From: Echinarachnius parma
Lineage: Eukaryota; Echinodermata; Echinoidea; Clypeasteroida; Echinarachniidae
Length of the DNA stretch: 64,000 nucleotides
NCBI GenBank assembly: GCA_037951105.1
Contig: JBAMJV010007708.1
Span: forward strand, 1 to 64,000
Reading direction: 5' to 3'
Both the position numbers and the translations under genes were made by a program. Under the pieces are notes generated by a model. The model was given only the letters and a program-made list of their open reading frames with translations, had not been told where the DNA came from and ran no database searches. Shown one piece after another: positions 12,701 to 20,814 of this stretch (its first letter is position 1; each line of letters opens with the position of its first letter).

Positions 12701-14768
12701 ATATAACTCATGATTGGCATCCTATCTTGCGGTTCCTACTATAATTGTTATACCTCTGCCAACAATGTTGATACCTAAATGTATTGCATATCTTATAATA
12801 AAAATTCAGGAACTAAATGTTAGATTCCAAGCAAACTTTGTACATGAAGTATCAGGTCATGACATGAAAGGTCAAGGTCACATGACTCATCAATATGCAA
12901 TACTATCAAGTTTATATGATCAATGCAGAAAACAATCTTGTGTCAATAATATATTTTAATTCAAACATATTGTAGAGAAACAGACCAGAAATATATTGTG
13001 ATTAAAAGAAGGCAAAGAAAATGGGATTCCAACGGGATTCGAACCCGAGACCTCCAGATTGCTAGACTGGTGCTCTTCCGACTGAGCTATAGAAAACCCT
13101 AGACGGTGCTCGTCCCAGAAACCCCTTAATTCTCTTTGCCAGAATGGTCAGAAGCTATTATAAACCAGACATAAACCCGAAGGATACAAATCAACTTGGG
13201 GATATATGCGAGGGATCACCGAAGCGATACAGCTTTTTGTAATAATTAATTCAAACATATAGAGGAACAGACCAGAAATATATTGTGATTAAAAGAAGGC
13301 AAAGAAAATGGGATTCCAACAAGATTCAAACCCGAGACCTCCAGATTGCTAGACTGGTGCTCTTCCGACTGAGCTATAGAAAACCCTAGACGGTGCTCGT
13401 CCCAGAAACCCCTTAATTCTCTTTGCCAGAATGGTCAGAAGCTATTATAAACCAGACATAAACCCGAAGGATACAAATCAACTTGGGGATATATGCGAGG
13501 GATCACTGAAGCGATACAACTTTTTGTAGTAATTAATTCAAACATATAGAGAAACTGACCAGAAATATATTGTGATTAAAAGAAGGCAAAGAAAATGGGA
13601 TTCCAACGGGATTCGAACCCGAGACCTCCAGATTGCTAGACCGGTGCTCTTACCGACTGAGCTATAGAAAACCCTTGTACGGTGCTCGTCCCAGAAACCC
13701 CTTAATTCTCATTGCCATATTGGTCAGAAGCTATTATAAACCTGACATAAACCCGAAGGATACAAATCAACTTGGAGTAAATGCGAGGGATCACCGAAGT
13801 GATACAGCTTTTTAAAATAATTAATTCAATAATAATATATTTTATTTGATTAACCTTGACCTAAACATTTTGTCCTTTGTGATCTTACAGGTCAGCAGTC
13901 TCGAGCTACAGTGAGCTACATGGTTGTAGCAGGGGACTGCCACGGCGAGGAGACGCTGCTCTTTATGGACAAGGAGCAGCAGATTAGATTTGTTATAGAG
14001 CAAATGACGGAGGAAAATGACCTCATCTTGGATGCTGCAGGAGATGAAGGTACGAATGGTTAAGTAATAAAAGGATACTCGTTGAGTGCTTATCATCAAT
14101 TTTGGTGAATTACAATACACACAACTGCTATAGAGCATAATTCATATTGGTTCGCTTTTTCAAATCTGCTACCCTGCTCCACCAATACAAATTGGTGACA
14201 TCTCTGTAAATCCTGATGAAAATGCTAGAAATCATGCAGGAATTTTCTTAAACATGACAAATGAAAGTGGATGCGCTGGAGTTGACAAATGTTGACATCT
14301 CCACAATGCCTTGCTTGATCTACAGCATTGACATCAGAAAAATAGTGCATGCATGCATTTTCACTTCACTCATAGCTATTGTAACTTAAACTTAATGGTC
14401 TATTAGACTTACAGGTTCAATCAAATTGATGACAAAGAATGCCCCATATTGAGGAGAATATGACTAGACTGATGAATACATTTTACTTTGTGTATGATAC
14501 AGCTGTGGAAAAGATGTGAGTCTAGAAATTGTTTCATTTTTTTCAAACAGGACTGGTTGCTAGAGTAGCGGTGCAGCTCTGCAGACAGGTGGAGGCATTT
14601 GATGCAGAGGACTCAGAGGACACAGCAGAGACAGAGGACACGGAGGTCACAGGCGGGCATTGGAACACAGAGGACCTCGAGAGTATGGAAATAACTTTTC
14701 CAAAGTTAAATAGTGGTTGTAAAATACCAAGATTGGTACCCCGCAGGCGTTCATATAGTTCTGAGTAG
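655..14768 (+). CDS. Gene A: uncharacterised 12-exon gene, 682-residue protein
   Basis: Exons as I read them: 655-792, 4112-4322, 5928-6005, 6732-6851, 7476-7725, 8509-8782, 9177-9296, 10019-10244, 11047-11162, 12043-12181, 13891-14049 and 14551-14768 (stop TAG). Every junction is AG/GT and the phases (0,1,1,1,2,0,0,1,0,1,1) join into one frame of 2049 nt, which is strong evidence for a real gene. I do not recognise a known domain. Residues 1-46 begin MWWLQREGPRVFLMINDRR and look like a small folded domain. Residues 60-115 are basic then acidic/helical (RRSSQGLFCLEAELEDVDEA). Residues 117-182 are Ser/Asp-rich linkers encoded by duplicated exons 3 and 4. Exon 5 is helical and acidic. Exon 8 (about 398-472) is the most conserved-looking block (KLQGLREEDRF, then KNLKTVQGHFLKVVGLSTW). 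The C-terminus has an acidic Glu/Asp/Thr stretch and a basic tail. The tryptophan-initiated N-terminus, linkers and charge pattern would suit a nuclear protein, but that is inference. The upstream start is preferred over the internal Met at 4157 because exons 1 and 2 join in phase. Confidence 0.72.
1360..1560 (+). mobile_element. MITE fragment, internally deleted
   Basis: It matches the right half of the 5118-5673 MITE: the block reading GAGAGCACCATCTTGTG, then TTTTAATGGCTTTT, then CAAGCATGGTGGAGTTA. The terminal repeats are not intact. It lies immediately before another copy in the same orientation. Confidence 0.45.
1575..2123 (+). mobile_element. TA-target MITE copy
   Basis: The left part resembles GTTGAGTATTTCCCAAAGTG (the AAGGCAATGGTGAG-type end). 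The right end reads CCAATACTCAACTATCCC then TTTAAG, matching the right TIR of the family. The middle carries the family core (CGCCATCTTGAGTTG, then GGCTCTTTTTGAACG). A poly-C run near 1595 has expanded inside it. The left TIR is eroded, so the exact start is approximate. Confidence 0.55.
2290..2700 (+). mobile_element. Degenerate MITE copy
   Basis: It carries the same core as the neighbouring copies: AGCGCCATCTTGAGTTGTAA near 2538, a GAATGATAGCAGGGGTTTTA block, then TACTTTTCGAGCATGG. No clear TIRs remain, so the ends are approximate. Confidence 0.4.
5118..5673 (+). mobile_element. Intact TA-target MITE (reference copy)
   Basis: The TIRs AAGGGATAGTTGAGTTTTGG (left) and CCAGAACTCAACTATCCCTT (right) are flanked by TA at 5116-5117 and 5674-5675. 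TA target duplication is typical of Tc1/mariner-like non-autonomous elements, though that assignment rests on the TSD only. It is 556 bp, without coding capacity. It sits in intron 2 of gene A. The same family recurs at about 1575, 10388, 41741, 43335, 54106 and 61454. Confidence 0.8.
5928..6005 (+). CDS. Gene A exon 3 (linker repeat 1)
   Basis: 26 codons, phase 1 to phase 1, encoding GTGKQRQARLDDSGSSSSDS and a short acidic tail. It is clearly related to exon 4, which has the same start (GCACAGGTA) and the same Gly-Thr-Gly-(Lys/Arg)-Gln pattern. The exon pair is symmetric in phase, so either copy could be gained or skipped without breaking the frame. Confidence 0.6.
6285..6600 (-). mobile_element. 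Degenerate MITE copy, reverse orientation
   Basis: It contains the reverse complement of the family core: TTTAGTAACCAAAACGGAAC, ACTTTACCATGCTCGAAAAG and a CATTCAAAAAGAGCCATTAC block. The TIRs are eroded. It lies in intron 3 of gene A. Confidence 0.45.
6732..6851 (+). CDS. Gene A exon 4 (linker repeat 2)
   Basis: 40 codons, phase 1 to phase 1, starting GTGRQKRACLDASSSSDSQA. It is a diverged tandem duplicate of exon 3 with an added C-terminal segment (DQPVEIDTVIASKCRG). The flanking splice sites are standard. Confidence 0.6.
7726..8508. other. Gene A intron 5, nothing recognised
   Basis: AT-rich, with one short inverted feature near 7840-7860 (GGTGGAATCCACCCC). I see no element or gene. Confidence 0.4.
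9565..9582. repeat. Microsatellite/homopolymer pair (AC and poly-G)
   Basis: A poly-G run sits here in intron 7, with an AC dinucleotide run about 100 bases upstream (about 9464-9482). Similar homopolymer runs occur at 1595 (C), 6961 (G), 49337 (C), 53519 (G), 54780 (G) and 59013 (G). These are likely assembly or length-polymorphism hot spots. Confidence 0.7.
10388..10892 (+). mobile_element. TA-target MITE copy
   Basis: The left end AAGGATAGTTGAGTTTTGGT matches the intact family member at 5118. The right end TACCAGAACTTCAATATTAT is a worn version of the right TIR. It lies in intron 8 of gene A, in the same orientation as the 5118 copy. Confidence 0.65.
11540..11745 (+). pseudogene. Truncated duplicate of gene A exon 10 and its acceptor
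   Basis: From about 11684 the sequence reads, in the same phase as exon 10, ARVQVYLCQDVCTAA, matching the true exon at 12043-12181. It then diverges at an ATGCAG junction with no donor. The intron sequence before it (GATGATGAGCAACACA near 11560) also matches 11925-11945. This is therefore a duplicated intron-plus-exon segment, not a separate gene. In this copy the exon is cut after about 30 codons. Confidence 0.6.
11746..11910 (+). pseudogene. Captured copy of intron 7/exon 8 start
   Basis: It matches 9875-10050: the AATATGTCTGTAAAATGTAC block, then TATATCATTTACA, then GGTTCATG and CTGCAAGGCCTGAGGGA. The acceptor AG of exon 8 is changed (ACATTGG instead of ACAGTGG), and the exon portion stops after about 10 codons. 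It is joined directly to the truncated exon 10 copy. Confidence 0.55.
13025..13096 (-). tRNA. tRNA-Ala(AGC)-like, unit 1 (likely pseudo or SINE-derived)
   Basis: Read on the minus strand: an 8-9 TA, a GCTC/GAGC D stem, an anticodon arm with loop CTAGCAA (anticodon AGC), a variable AGGTC, and a T arm with TTCGAAT. The D loop (AGTCGGAA) is short by one base. The acceptor stem pairs at only about five of seven positions, and positions 31-39 and 49-65 are T-T mismatches. This suggests a decayed tRNA gene or tRNA-derived repeat rather than a working tRNA. Confidence 0.5.
13312..13383 (-). tRNA. tRNA-Ala(AGC)-like, unit 2 (pseudo)
   Basis: Same layout as unit 1, but the T loop is changed (B box GGTTTGAAT instead of GGTTCGAAT, minus strand) and the T stem is further mismatched. 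It is the least intact of the three. Confidence 0.45.
13599..13671 (-). tRNA. tRNA-Ala(AGC)-like, unit 3 (best preserved D loop)
   Basis: Same layout, with a normal GGTAA D loop and an intact TTCGAAT T loop. Anticodon AGC. The acceptor stem remains poor (TTTTCTA against TGGAATC), so function is doubtful. Confidence 0.5.
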
Positions 14769-14782
14769 ATTGTGAAAAAAAA

Positions 14783-15800
14783 TGTGTCCGTTTTGTTGCC
14801 CAAATCGTCGCTGGGCAATTAAAAGGACAAATTGACGGTATCGATAGCAAAAAACGATACTTACTTTTTTGGAAGAAACAACATTTTGACATTTTTGGCA
14901 ATTATATTTTTCAAATGCCAAATCCAGTAATCTTGTTTAGTGAAACAGTAATGTAGGCTATAAAGCGATCAAGTCGTTTAATTTGGCCTACGCTCAGTTC
15001 TTTTTAACGGAGTTATTTACGCATTTCTGAATTTGCCCTTTTTACATGCACTATATCGCGTCGATATTGGGCATGAAAAAGGACAAAACGCGAATTGCCT
15101 TTTTACGCGCATTGATAATGCACAGGCAATGCGCGCGACTTGGCGCAATAATGGGCAGCTAAAAGGGCAAATCCATTTTTGTCCTTTTTATTGCCCATAT
15201 CATATGCGCGCTTAGTCGTGTATGCCAAACATGCAAGGGTTATTTCGTAGTCACTTGAATTAAAATTGGTTAAACTTGTGGCCGTACGCATGTGCGGATA
15301 TTGTGATCAATGCTAAATTCTTACGGAAGAGTAGTAAAATAACACATTTCATTCGTTATACATTGATTTTTAGCCAAAAAACACCTCTCGGCAGTTCGTG
15401 AAAACGATTTTGTCCTTTTTGTTGCCCAAATACGTGCAATTTTGTCATTTTGTCCTTTTGTTATTTTTAATTTTCTCAAAAAGTGGGGCACATATGGGAA
15501 TTCTAAACATATCATTGGTTAGGTTTTAAAGAACTCTATCTGAAAATGAAATAAAAACAAAATCGATATTTGACGATAATATCAGCCATTTTGCCCTTTT
15601 TATTGCCCAGCGACGAAATCATGCACATTTTTTCATTTTGTCCTTTTGATATTTTGGATTTCTCAAAAAGTAGGGCATATATGAGGATTCTGAATATATC
15701 TTCGGAAAGGTTTTAAAGTACTCTTTCTGAAAATAAAATAAAAACTAATTTGATATTATCAGCCATTTTGCCCTTTTTATGCCCAGCGATGAAATGTAAA
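14783..15800. repeat. P1: region with a recurring GTCC-TTTTT-TTGCCC phrase
   Basis: A phrase of the form TTTTGTCCTTTTTATTGCCC, or TTTTGCCCTTTTTATTGCCC, occurs about nine times in 1 kb on both strands. Examples are near 14783, 14813 (reverse), 15069 (reverse), 15150 (reverse), 15175, 15407, 15586 and 15763, with partial forms near 15028, 15447 and 15633. The last third is a diverged tandem pair of about 180 bp (15430-15612 and 15623-15795). In between, the sequence is not repetitive. It begins 15 bases after the gene A stop, so it may form that gene's 3' UTR. The reverse phrase starts GGGCAAT, like the TIRs of P3 and P4, but I found no convincing TIR or TSD pair. Confidence 0.6.
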
Positions 15801-15951
15801 AATTTCCTCAAATGGCTAATAAGCCACTGAAAAAAAAGGGGGGAAAGTAATTAATGATTCTGTCACCTACATTATACTGCCAATTGAATTTCATTACATT
15901 TATCCAATCTTAAAACGTTCCAGTATGCTTTGCAATCCAATCTTATATATC

Positions 15952-15978
15952 ACCATAATTAGGGGTTTTCCACATGGT
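15952..15978 (+). repeat. 27-bp target duplication, left of gypsy element
   Basis: This 27-bp flank, beginning ACCATAATTAGGGG, is repeated exactly at 20577-20603 on the other side of the element. The bases outside the two copies differ. The usual Ty3/gypsy duplication is 4-6 bp. Confidence 0.8.
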
Positions 15979-16137
15979 TATAGAATCAGGTCAAAGAGTG
16001 TAAAAGGAAACTATAATGATTGTTGTTTCGTTCAGATCTTTATTTCCGTGTCTCCCGTTATCCTAAGGTAGCGACTAGTCTTCATCCAAGTCTGTAGCGA
16101 CTAGTCTTAATTCAAGTCTGAGTTACATTATCCTACA
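15979..16137 (-). repeat. Ty3/gypsy 3' LTR (159 bp)
   Basis: On the minus strand it starts TGTAGGATAATG directly after a polypurine tract (GGGGGGAGA, 16138-16150) and ends GATTCTATA. It has a polyadenylation-type AATAAA and two tandem copies of GTAGCGACTAGTCTT. The copy at 20440-20576 is identical over the shared 137 bp but lacks the first 22 bp. Confidence 0.8.
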
Positions 16138-16404
16138 TCTCCCCCCAAGCTATTCATCCCACAGTCCAAAATCCATTTTCACTATATTCAAATTCCAGTG
16201 AATTCAAATTCGTTCAGACCACAATTCTTAATAAATTCTTTAAAAAACTCCTTTTTTAATTTCTATATTAAAAAGAGTGTTTTATAAATCTGTCCAAATA
16301 AATCTGTCCAAGCTTTCATTAAAATGTATGTCCAAAAGATCAAAAAGTTCAATGAGGCTTCTTAATTAGCTCATTAATTAGTTTTTTATTTTAGCTTTAA
16401 ATTC

Positions 16405-19400
16405 TTATAGCGAGAGCCTCGGTGGTGGTTTTACTAGACGACCAGATCGAGTCCTCATCTCAGGCGGCGACCCCGGCGTACTTGGTTGTGAGTCCCTCTG
16501 TCGGCCCCTGGCTACCTGCTGGTCTCCCAGTGGACTCGAAGACGCCCCCGGCTCCCAGACTTGGTTCTCCTGTGGCATCTCCGCGTAGACATCCTCTGGA
16601 GGATCCTGCAGCGGCGTTGTGGATGGCTGCTTCTGGAGAGCAACCAAGGCACTTCTGTTCCGTCGCACCATCCCCTGGTTTGTCTGGATGTGGTAGGACC
16701 TTGGCTGCTCTGCTTTTCCCACCACCTGTCCGAAGCGAGATTGATCTCGCACCCAGACAGCATCTCCTGGTTGAAGCTCTCGGAGAACTTGCGATGAATG
16801 GCGCCTGTCGTAGTTCGCTGTTTGATTGGTGCGATATCTGTCCTCCCTCTTTTTCACATTCTCCAAGTCCTGTGTTTGTACTCTGGGCATGAGTGTTTGA
16901 GGGAGAACAGGAAGTTGTGTCCTCAGTCGTCTTCCCATCAGGAGCTCGCATGGTGCCATACCATTCTGCAGTGGTGTCGACCGGTAGCTTAGGAGTGCAA
17001 GCTGGATGTCCTCGTTTTTCCTCAACAAGGCCTTCACTGTGCGCACTCCCCTCTCTGCTTCACCATTCGCTTGTGGATACCTAGGTGAACTGGTTGTATG
17101 GACAAATCCATACTCCTTGGTGAACTTTTTGAAGTTCTCATTTGCAAACTGTGGTCCATTGTCCGAGATCACCAAGTCCGGTATCCCATGGACTGCAAAA
17201 ATCTCCTTCAGCGATTGGATCACTGCTTCTGAAGATTGGCCACGTAGCACTTTGACCTCGATCCATCTTGAGTAGTAGTCCACTACTATCAAGAACAACT
17301 TTCCTTTGTGTTCAAACAGGTCCATGCCTAGTCGTTCCCATGGCCTTGTAGGAAACGATGATGTCATCAGTGGCTCTTTTGTCTCTTGGCGGTTGATGGC
17401 ACATGTGATGCATCTGGAAATCATTTCCTCCACATTTGCGGATAGACCAGGCCACCACACTGATTCTTTTGCTCTTGCTCTGCACTTGGTGATTCCCAAG
17501 TGTCCTTGGTGAAGTTTCTGGAGAATGTCCATTCTCAGAATTGTAGGTATCACCAATCGCTCATCGTAGATCAGCAGATCATCAACCACAGTCAAGTGTC
17601 CTCTTTGTTCATAGTACTGTTTCAGGACTGGATTGTGCGGCATGTAGTCTGGCCAACCTTCGATACAGTACTGTCTGATTTGAGCACAAATTTCATCCGA
17701 TTTTTGTGCTTCTCTGATTTGATCCAGTCTTTCTTTGGTTGCTGGAAGACTCGTGGTTGTGGCTGAAGCGAATGTTTCAACCTCGTCGACCAAGGCGATA
17801 TCACCCTCTCCCGGCATCGCAACCGGTGCACGTGATAGGGTATCCGCTGTCAACTGCTGCGTTCCTGGAACATAGACTGTCCTTGCGTCAAATCTCATCA
17901 TCCGCAATCTGAACCTTTGAAGCCTTGGGGGCATTTTTGCTAGCTCTTTGGAGTTCAAGAGTGTGACCAGAGGTTTGTGGTCAGTCTCTACCTGGAAGTG
18001 TAGACCAAGGACATAGTCTGTGAACTTCTCGCAGGCCCATGTTGTTGCTAGAGCTTCTTTTTCTATCACCGCATACCTCTGTTCTGTCCCTGTGAGTGAG
18101 CGTGATGCATAGCACACTGGCCTGCGCTTTCCATCTGACTGCACTTGATACAGGACTGCCCCCATTCCTGTATTGGATGCATCTGCGGCGATGATTGTAG
18201 GGAGTCCTGGGTCATAGTGGGCTAACCCCTCAGGGGATACTAGCTTGTCTTTGATTTGCTCAAAGGACCTCTGCTGTTCTCCTCCCCAATTCCATGTATT
18301 GTCCTTGCTTAGGAGCTGACGGAGGGGCTCATTCATGTCCGCAAGGCCAGGTATGAATTTCCCTACCTGGTTCACCATGCCCATGAAACGTTGGAGTTCT
18401 TTCACATTCCTTGGGGCAGGGAATTCTCTGATCGCTCTTGTTTTGTTTGGATCAACCTTGACACCAGTTTCGTCGATGATATGCCCCAGGAATTTCACCC
18501 GCTGTTGTGAGAACTCACATTTGTCATTCAGTGTGAGTCCTGCTTCATGTAGGCGTTGAAGGACAGCCCGCACTCTGGTGTCATGTTCCTCTTGATTTTG
18601 TCCATGTATCAGCACATCATCCATGTGACAAATCACCCCATCCAGTCCTTCCAAGATGGATGACATCGTCTTTTGGAACACCTCTGGTGCTGACGCTATG
18701 CCAAAGGGTAGTCTGTTGAAACAAAATCTCCCATATGGCGTGATGAACGTGGTCAGAAGCCTTGATTCCTCGTCTAGCGGTACCTGCCAAAACCCGCTGT
18801 TCGCATCTAGTTTGGAGAACATAGAGCTTTTTCCCAGCTTGGCGAGGCTTTCGTCTACAGACGACATTGGGTGGACTTCTCGTTCGACTGCTTTGTTGAG
18901 TTGGGTGAGATCCACACAAATTCGTATTGACCCGTTTGGCTTGGGCACTGGAACCATCCCTGAACACCATTTTGTAGGCTCTGACACCTGAGAAATCACT
19001 CCTAGTTTAAGCATTGAGTCCAGTTCCTTCTTCACTTTTGGAAGGAGGGGGTGGGGGACCTTCCTTGGTGTATACAAGCAATGCGGCTTGGCATCTGCTG
19101 ACAGTGTGATATGGTGTGCCCTTTTCAGATGTCCCAGTCCTCGAAACAACTCGGGGAATTCTGACCGGAAATTTGCATGTGAGTTCTCCTGCTTGTCAAG
19201 TTCACCAATAAGGACGATCAGTTTCAAATCTGTACATGCTTTTCTGCTGAGCAGTGAACATGGTTGATTTTCAATCACGTACATGGTCTCTGTGATTTGT
19301 TTGTCATGGTACTGCAGGTTTGCTTCCATTTGCCCAATGACTGTAAGAACTTTCCCTCCTGCACCATGTAGTTTCTTACTTGTTGGTTGAAGAATGCTTC

Positions 19401-20415
19401 TGTCCAGCCATGGCGTTGAATCTGAGAGCACCGAAACTGCAGCACCAGTGTCCAACTTGAAGTGTGTTTCATTTCCATTCACTTGAATATCAGCACTCCA
19501 ATACCGTTTGTCTGTTTCTCCGACTTCTCCGAGGAAGGGAATTTCATCAAGAAAGGAATCATCATATCCTCCCGCTCCATCTACTTCATGGACTTTCCCT
19601 TGTTTGCTCGGTGGAGGCTTTCCGCTGCGGCACACAGACTGAAAGTGACCAATCTTTCCACATTGATGGCACTTTGCGTCTTTTGCAGGGCAGTTTACAC
19701 GGCTATGTCTATCTCTTCCACACCATTGACAGTTACCTTGTGATAGCATGGACGGTTTGCCACTTCCCTGGCTGTGTGAAGTGAACGATGTGCCCCGCAT
19801 ATTCGAAGTCGTAGGCTTATGCTTGAAGCCAACATGTTCAACAGTCGGGTTTGAATTTGTACCCTCTGATTCCCCTCTGACAACGGGCTTATTTTGTTTC
19901 CTCGCTTCAGCTTGTCTGCTTAGTTGTACTGCTTTGGCGAGGTTTAAGTCCTCTCGTGATTGCAAGTGATCGGATAAGGCATCGTCGAGCACTCCAACCA
20001 CTATTCTGTCCCTTATCAGCTCTTCTTTCAGCGTTCCGTACTCGCAGTCTTCAGCTAATCTGTACAGGTCATTGATAAATGAGTCGACACTTTCACCAGG
20101 GCGCTGTGTACGTTTGTTGAACTTTGCTCTCTCAACAATAGTGTTTTTCCGTAGATTGAAATATTTGTTCAATGCTGTGATCACCTCATCATACTTCGCT
20201 GTTGATTCATCAACTCCGAGCGTTATTAGTATGTCATCAGCACAGTCACCCATTGCATACAGTAGCGTACTGACCTGTTCGCTGTCCGCCTGCTTTGCAA
20301 GTCCTGAGGCAGTGCGATAGCGGCTGAATCGACGAAGCCATTTCGGCCATTGTTCTGCTTGATTTAGTCCAGCGATTTTCTCAAAACTTTCTGGAATCGG
20401 CAGATTTCTCTCCAT
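16405..20415 (-). CDS. Ty3/gypsy Gag-Pol polyprotein (1336 aa)
   Basis: One frame encodes, in order: a Gag-like helical region (residues 1-190); two CCHC zinc knuckles (about 229-262; CQWCGRDRHSRVNC and CHQCGKIGHFQSVC); an aspartic protease (DTGAAVSVLS, about 320); reverse transcriptase (FSKLDANSGFWQVPL near 535, catalytic HMDD near 600); RNase H (ADASNTG near 742, EKEA near 789, TDHKPL near 811); and integrase with an HHCC zinc finger (HQGHLG to CITC, about 968-1005) and the DDE triad (MDLFEH near 1032, DNGPQF near 1086, NGEAERG near 1118). PR-RT-RH-IN order defines Ty3/gypsy. The usual Tyr of the RT YxDD box is His here, and the first Asp pair is intact. No frameshift or stop interrupts the frame. 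Confidence 0.93.
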   Translation of the reverse strand: MERNLPIPESFEKIAGLNQAEQWPKWLRRFSRYRTASGLAKQADSEQVSTLLYAMGDCADDILITLGVDESTAKYDEVITALNKYFNLRKNTIVERAKFNKRTQRPGESVDSFINDLYRLAEDCEYGTLKEELIRDRIVVGVLDDALSDHLQSREDLNLAKAVQLSRQAEARKQNKPVVRGESEGTNSNPTVEHVGFKHKPTTSNMRGTSFTSHSQGSGKPSMLSQGNCQWCGRDRHSRVNCPAKDAKCHQCGKIGHFQSVCRSGKPPPSKQGKVHEVDGAGGYDDSFLDEIPFLGEVGETDKRYWSADIQVNGNETHFKLDTGAAVSVLSDSTPWLDRSILQPTSKKLHGAGGKVLTVIGQMEANLQYHDKQITETMYVIENQPCSLLSRKACTDLKLIVLIGELDKQENSHANFRSEFPELFRGLGHLKRAHHITLSADAKPHCLYTPRKVPHPLLPKVKKELDSMLKLGVISQVSEPTKWCSGMVPVPKPNGSIRICVDLTQLNKAVEREVHPMSSVDESLAKLGKSSMFSKLDANSGFWQVPLDEESRLLTTFITPYGRFCFNRLPFGIASAPEVFQKTMSSILEGLDGVICHMDDVLIHGQNQEEHDTRVRAVLQRLHEAGLTLNDKCEFSQQRVKFLGHIIDETGVKVDPNKTRAIREFPAPRNVKELQRFMGMVNQVGKFIPGLADMNEPLRQLLSKDNTWNWGGEQQRSFEQIKDKLVSPEGLAHYDPGLPTIIAADASNTGMGAVLYQVQSDGKRRPVCYASRSLTGTEQRYAVIEKEALATTWACEKFTDYVLGLHFQVETDHKPLVTLLNSKELAKMPPRLQRFRLRMMRFDARTVYVPGTQQLTADTLSRAPVAMPGEGDIALVDEVETFASATTTSLPATKERLDQIREAQKSDEICAQIRQYCIEGWPDYMPHNPVLKQYYEQRGHLTVVDDLLIYDERLVIPTILRMDILQKLHQGHLGITKCRARAKESVWWPGLSANVEEMISRCITCAINRQETKEPLMTSSFPTRPWERLGMDLFEHKGKLFLIVVDYYSRWIEVKVLRGQSSEAVIQSLKEIFAVHGIPDLVISDNGPQFANENFKKFTKEYGFVHTTSSPRYPQANGEAERGVRTVKALLRKNEDIQLALLSYRSTPLQNGMAPCELLMGRRLRTQLPVLPQTLMPRVQTQDLENVKKREDRYRTNQTANYDRRHSSQVLRELQPGDAVWVRDQSRFGQVVGKAEQPRSYHIQTNQGMVRRNRSALVALQKQPSTTPLQDPPEDVYAEMPQENQVWEPGASSSPLGDQQVARGRQRDSQPSTPGSPPEMRTRSGRLVKPPPRLSL

Positions 20416-20439
20416 AGTTCGTTTTTTCCGCTGCCACCA

Positions 20440-20576
20440 TATAGAATCAGGTCAAAGAGTGTAAAAGGAAACTATAATGATTGTTGTTTCGTTCAGATCT
20501 TTATTTCCGTGTCTCCCGTTATCCTAAGGTAGCGACTAGTCTTCATCCAAGTCTGTAGCGACTAGTCTTAATTCAA
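20440..20576 (-). repeat. Ty3/gypsy 5' LTR, truncated to 137 bp
   Basis: Identical to positions 15979-16115 of the other LTR, but the first 22 bases (minus-strand TGTAGGATAATG onward) are absent. It is followed on its inner side by the primer binding site. Confidence 0.8.
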
Positions 20577-20603
20577 ACCATAATTAGGGGTTTTCCACAT
20601 GGT
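20577..20603 (+). repeat. 27-bp target duplication, right of gypsy element
   Basis: Exact copy of 15952-15978, directly abutting the truncated LTR. Confidence 0.8.
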
Positions 20604-20814
20604 CAGTGCTAAAAGCATATATATAATTTCTTTGTGCAGGGCGTCTTTGAGTACTGCTAGACCGATAGCTCACACAAATGATGACCCTCTGAAATGAGTA
20701 CAAGTCCATATATAGGAAAACTACAAAGTGACAGTACAGGTGTATTTTGTTTGGATTGTTTTGGCACTGAGAACTATACTTATTTGTGCTTCTTTTTCAC
20801 AGTATACAGCTGCT

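Larger units (their letters stand above)
12972..13823. repeat. Three tandem 288-bp units, each with a tRNA-like core
   Basis: Units begin near 12972, 13260 and 13548 (period 288) with GACCAGAAATATATTGTGAT. Each contains a minus-strand tRNA-like segment and a shared 3' flank (CAAATCAACTTGG, then GCGAGGGATCAC). The array lies in intron 10 of gene A. The units are nearly identical, so the duplication is recent. Confidence 0.8.
15979..20576 (-). mobile_element. Ty3/gypsy LTR retrotransposon, nearly complete (4.6 kb)
   Basis: Two LTRs flank a single intact gag-pol frame. On the minus strand the 5' LTR is followed at once by a primer binding site TGGTGGCAGCGG (ending at 20439), and the 3' LTR is preceded by a polypurine tract. 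The LTRs are identical where they overlap and the reading frame is open, so insertion is recent. The 5' LTR lacks its first 22 bases and the flanks share 27 bases, both unusual for integrase-mediated insertion. Confidence 0.88.

Noticed and set aside
14795..15785. P1 as a full TIR element bounded by GGGCAATT and TATGCCC
   Set aside because: Flanking bases (CGCT against AGCG) do not make a direct duplication, and the ends coincide with copies of the internal phrase.
16460..16951. Long frames on both strands over the gypsy 3' end
   Set aside because: Shadows of the gag-pol frame.
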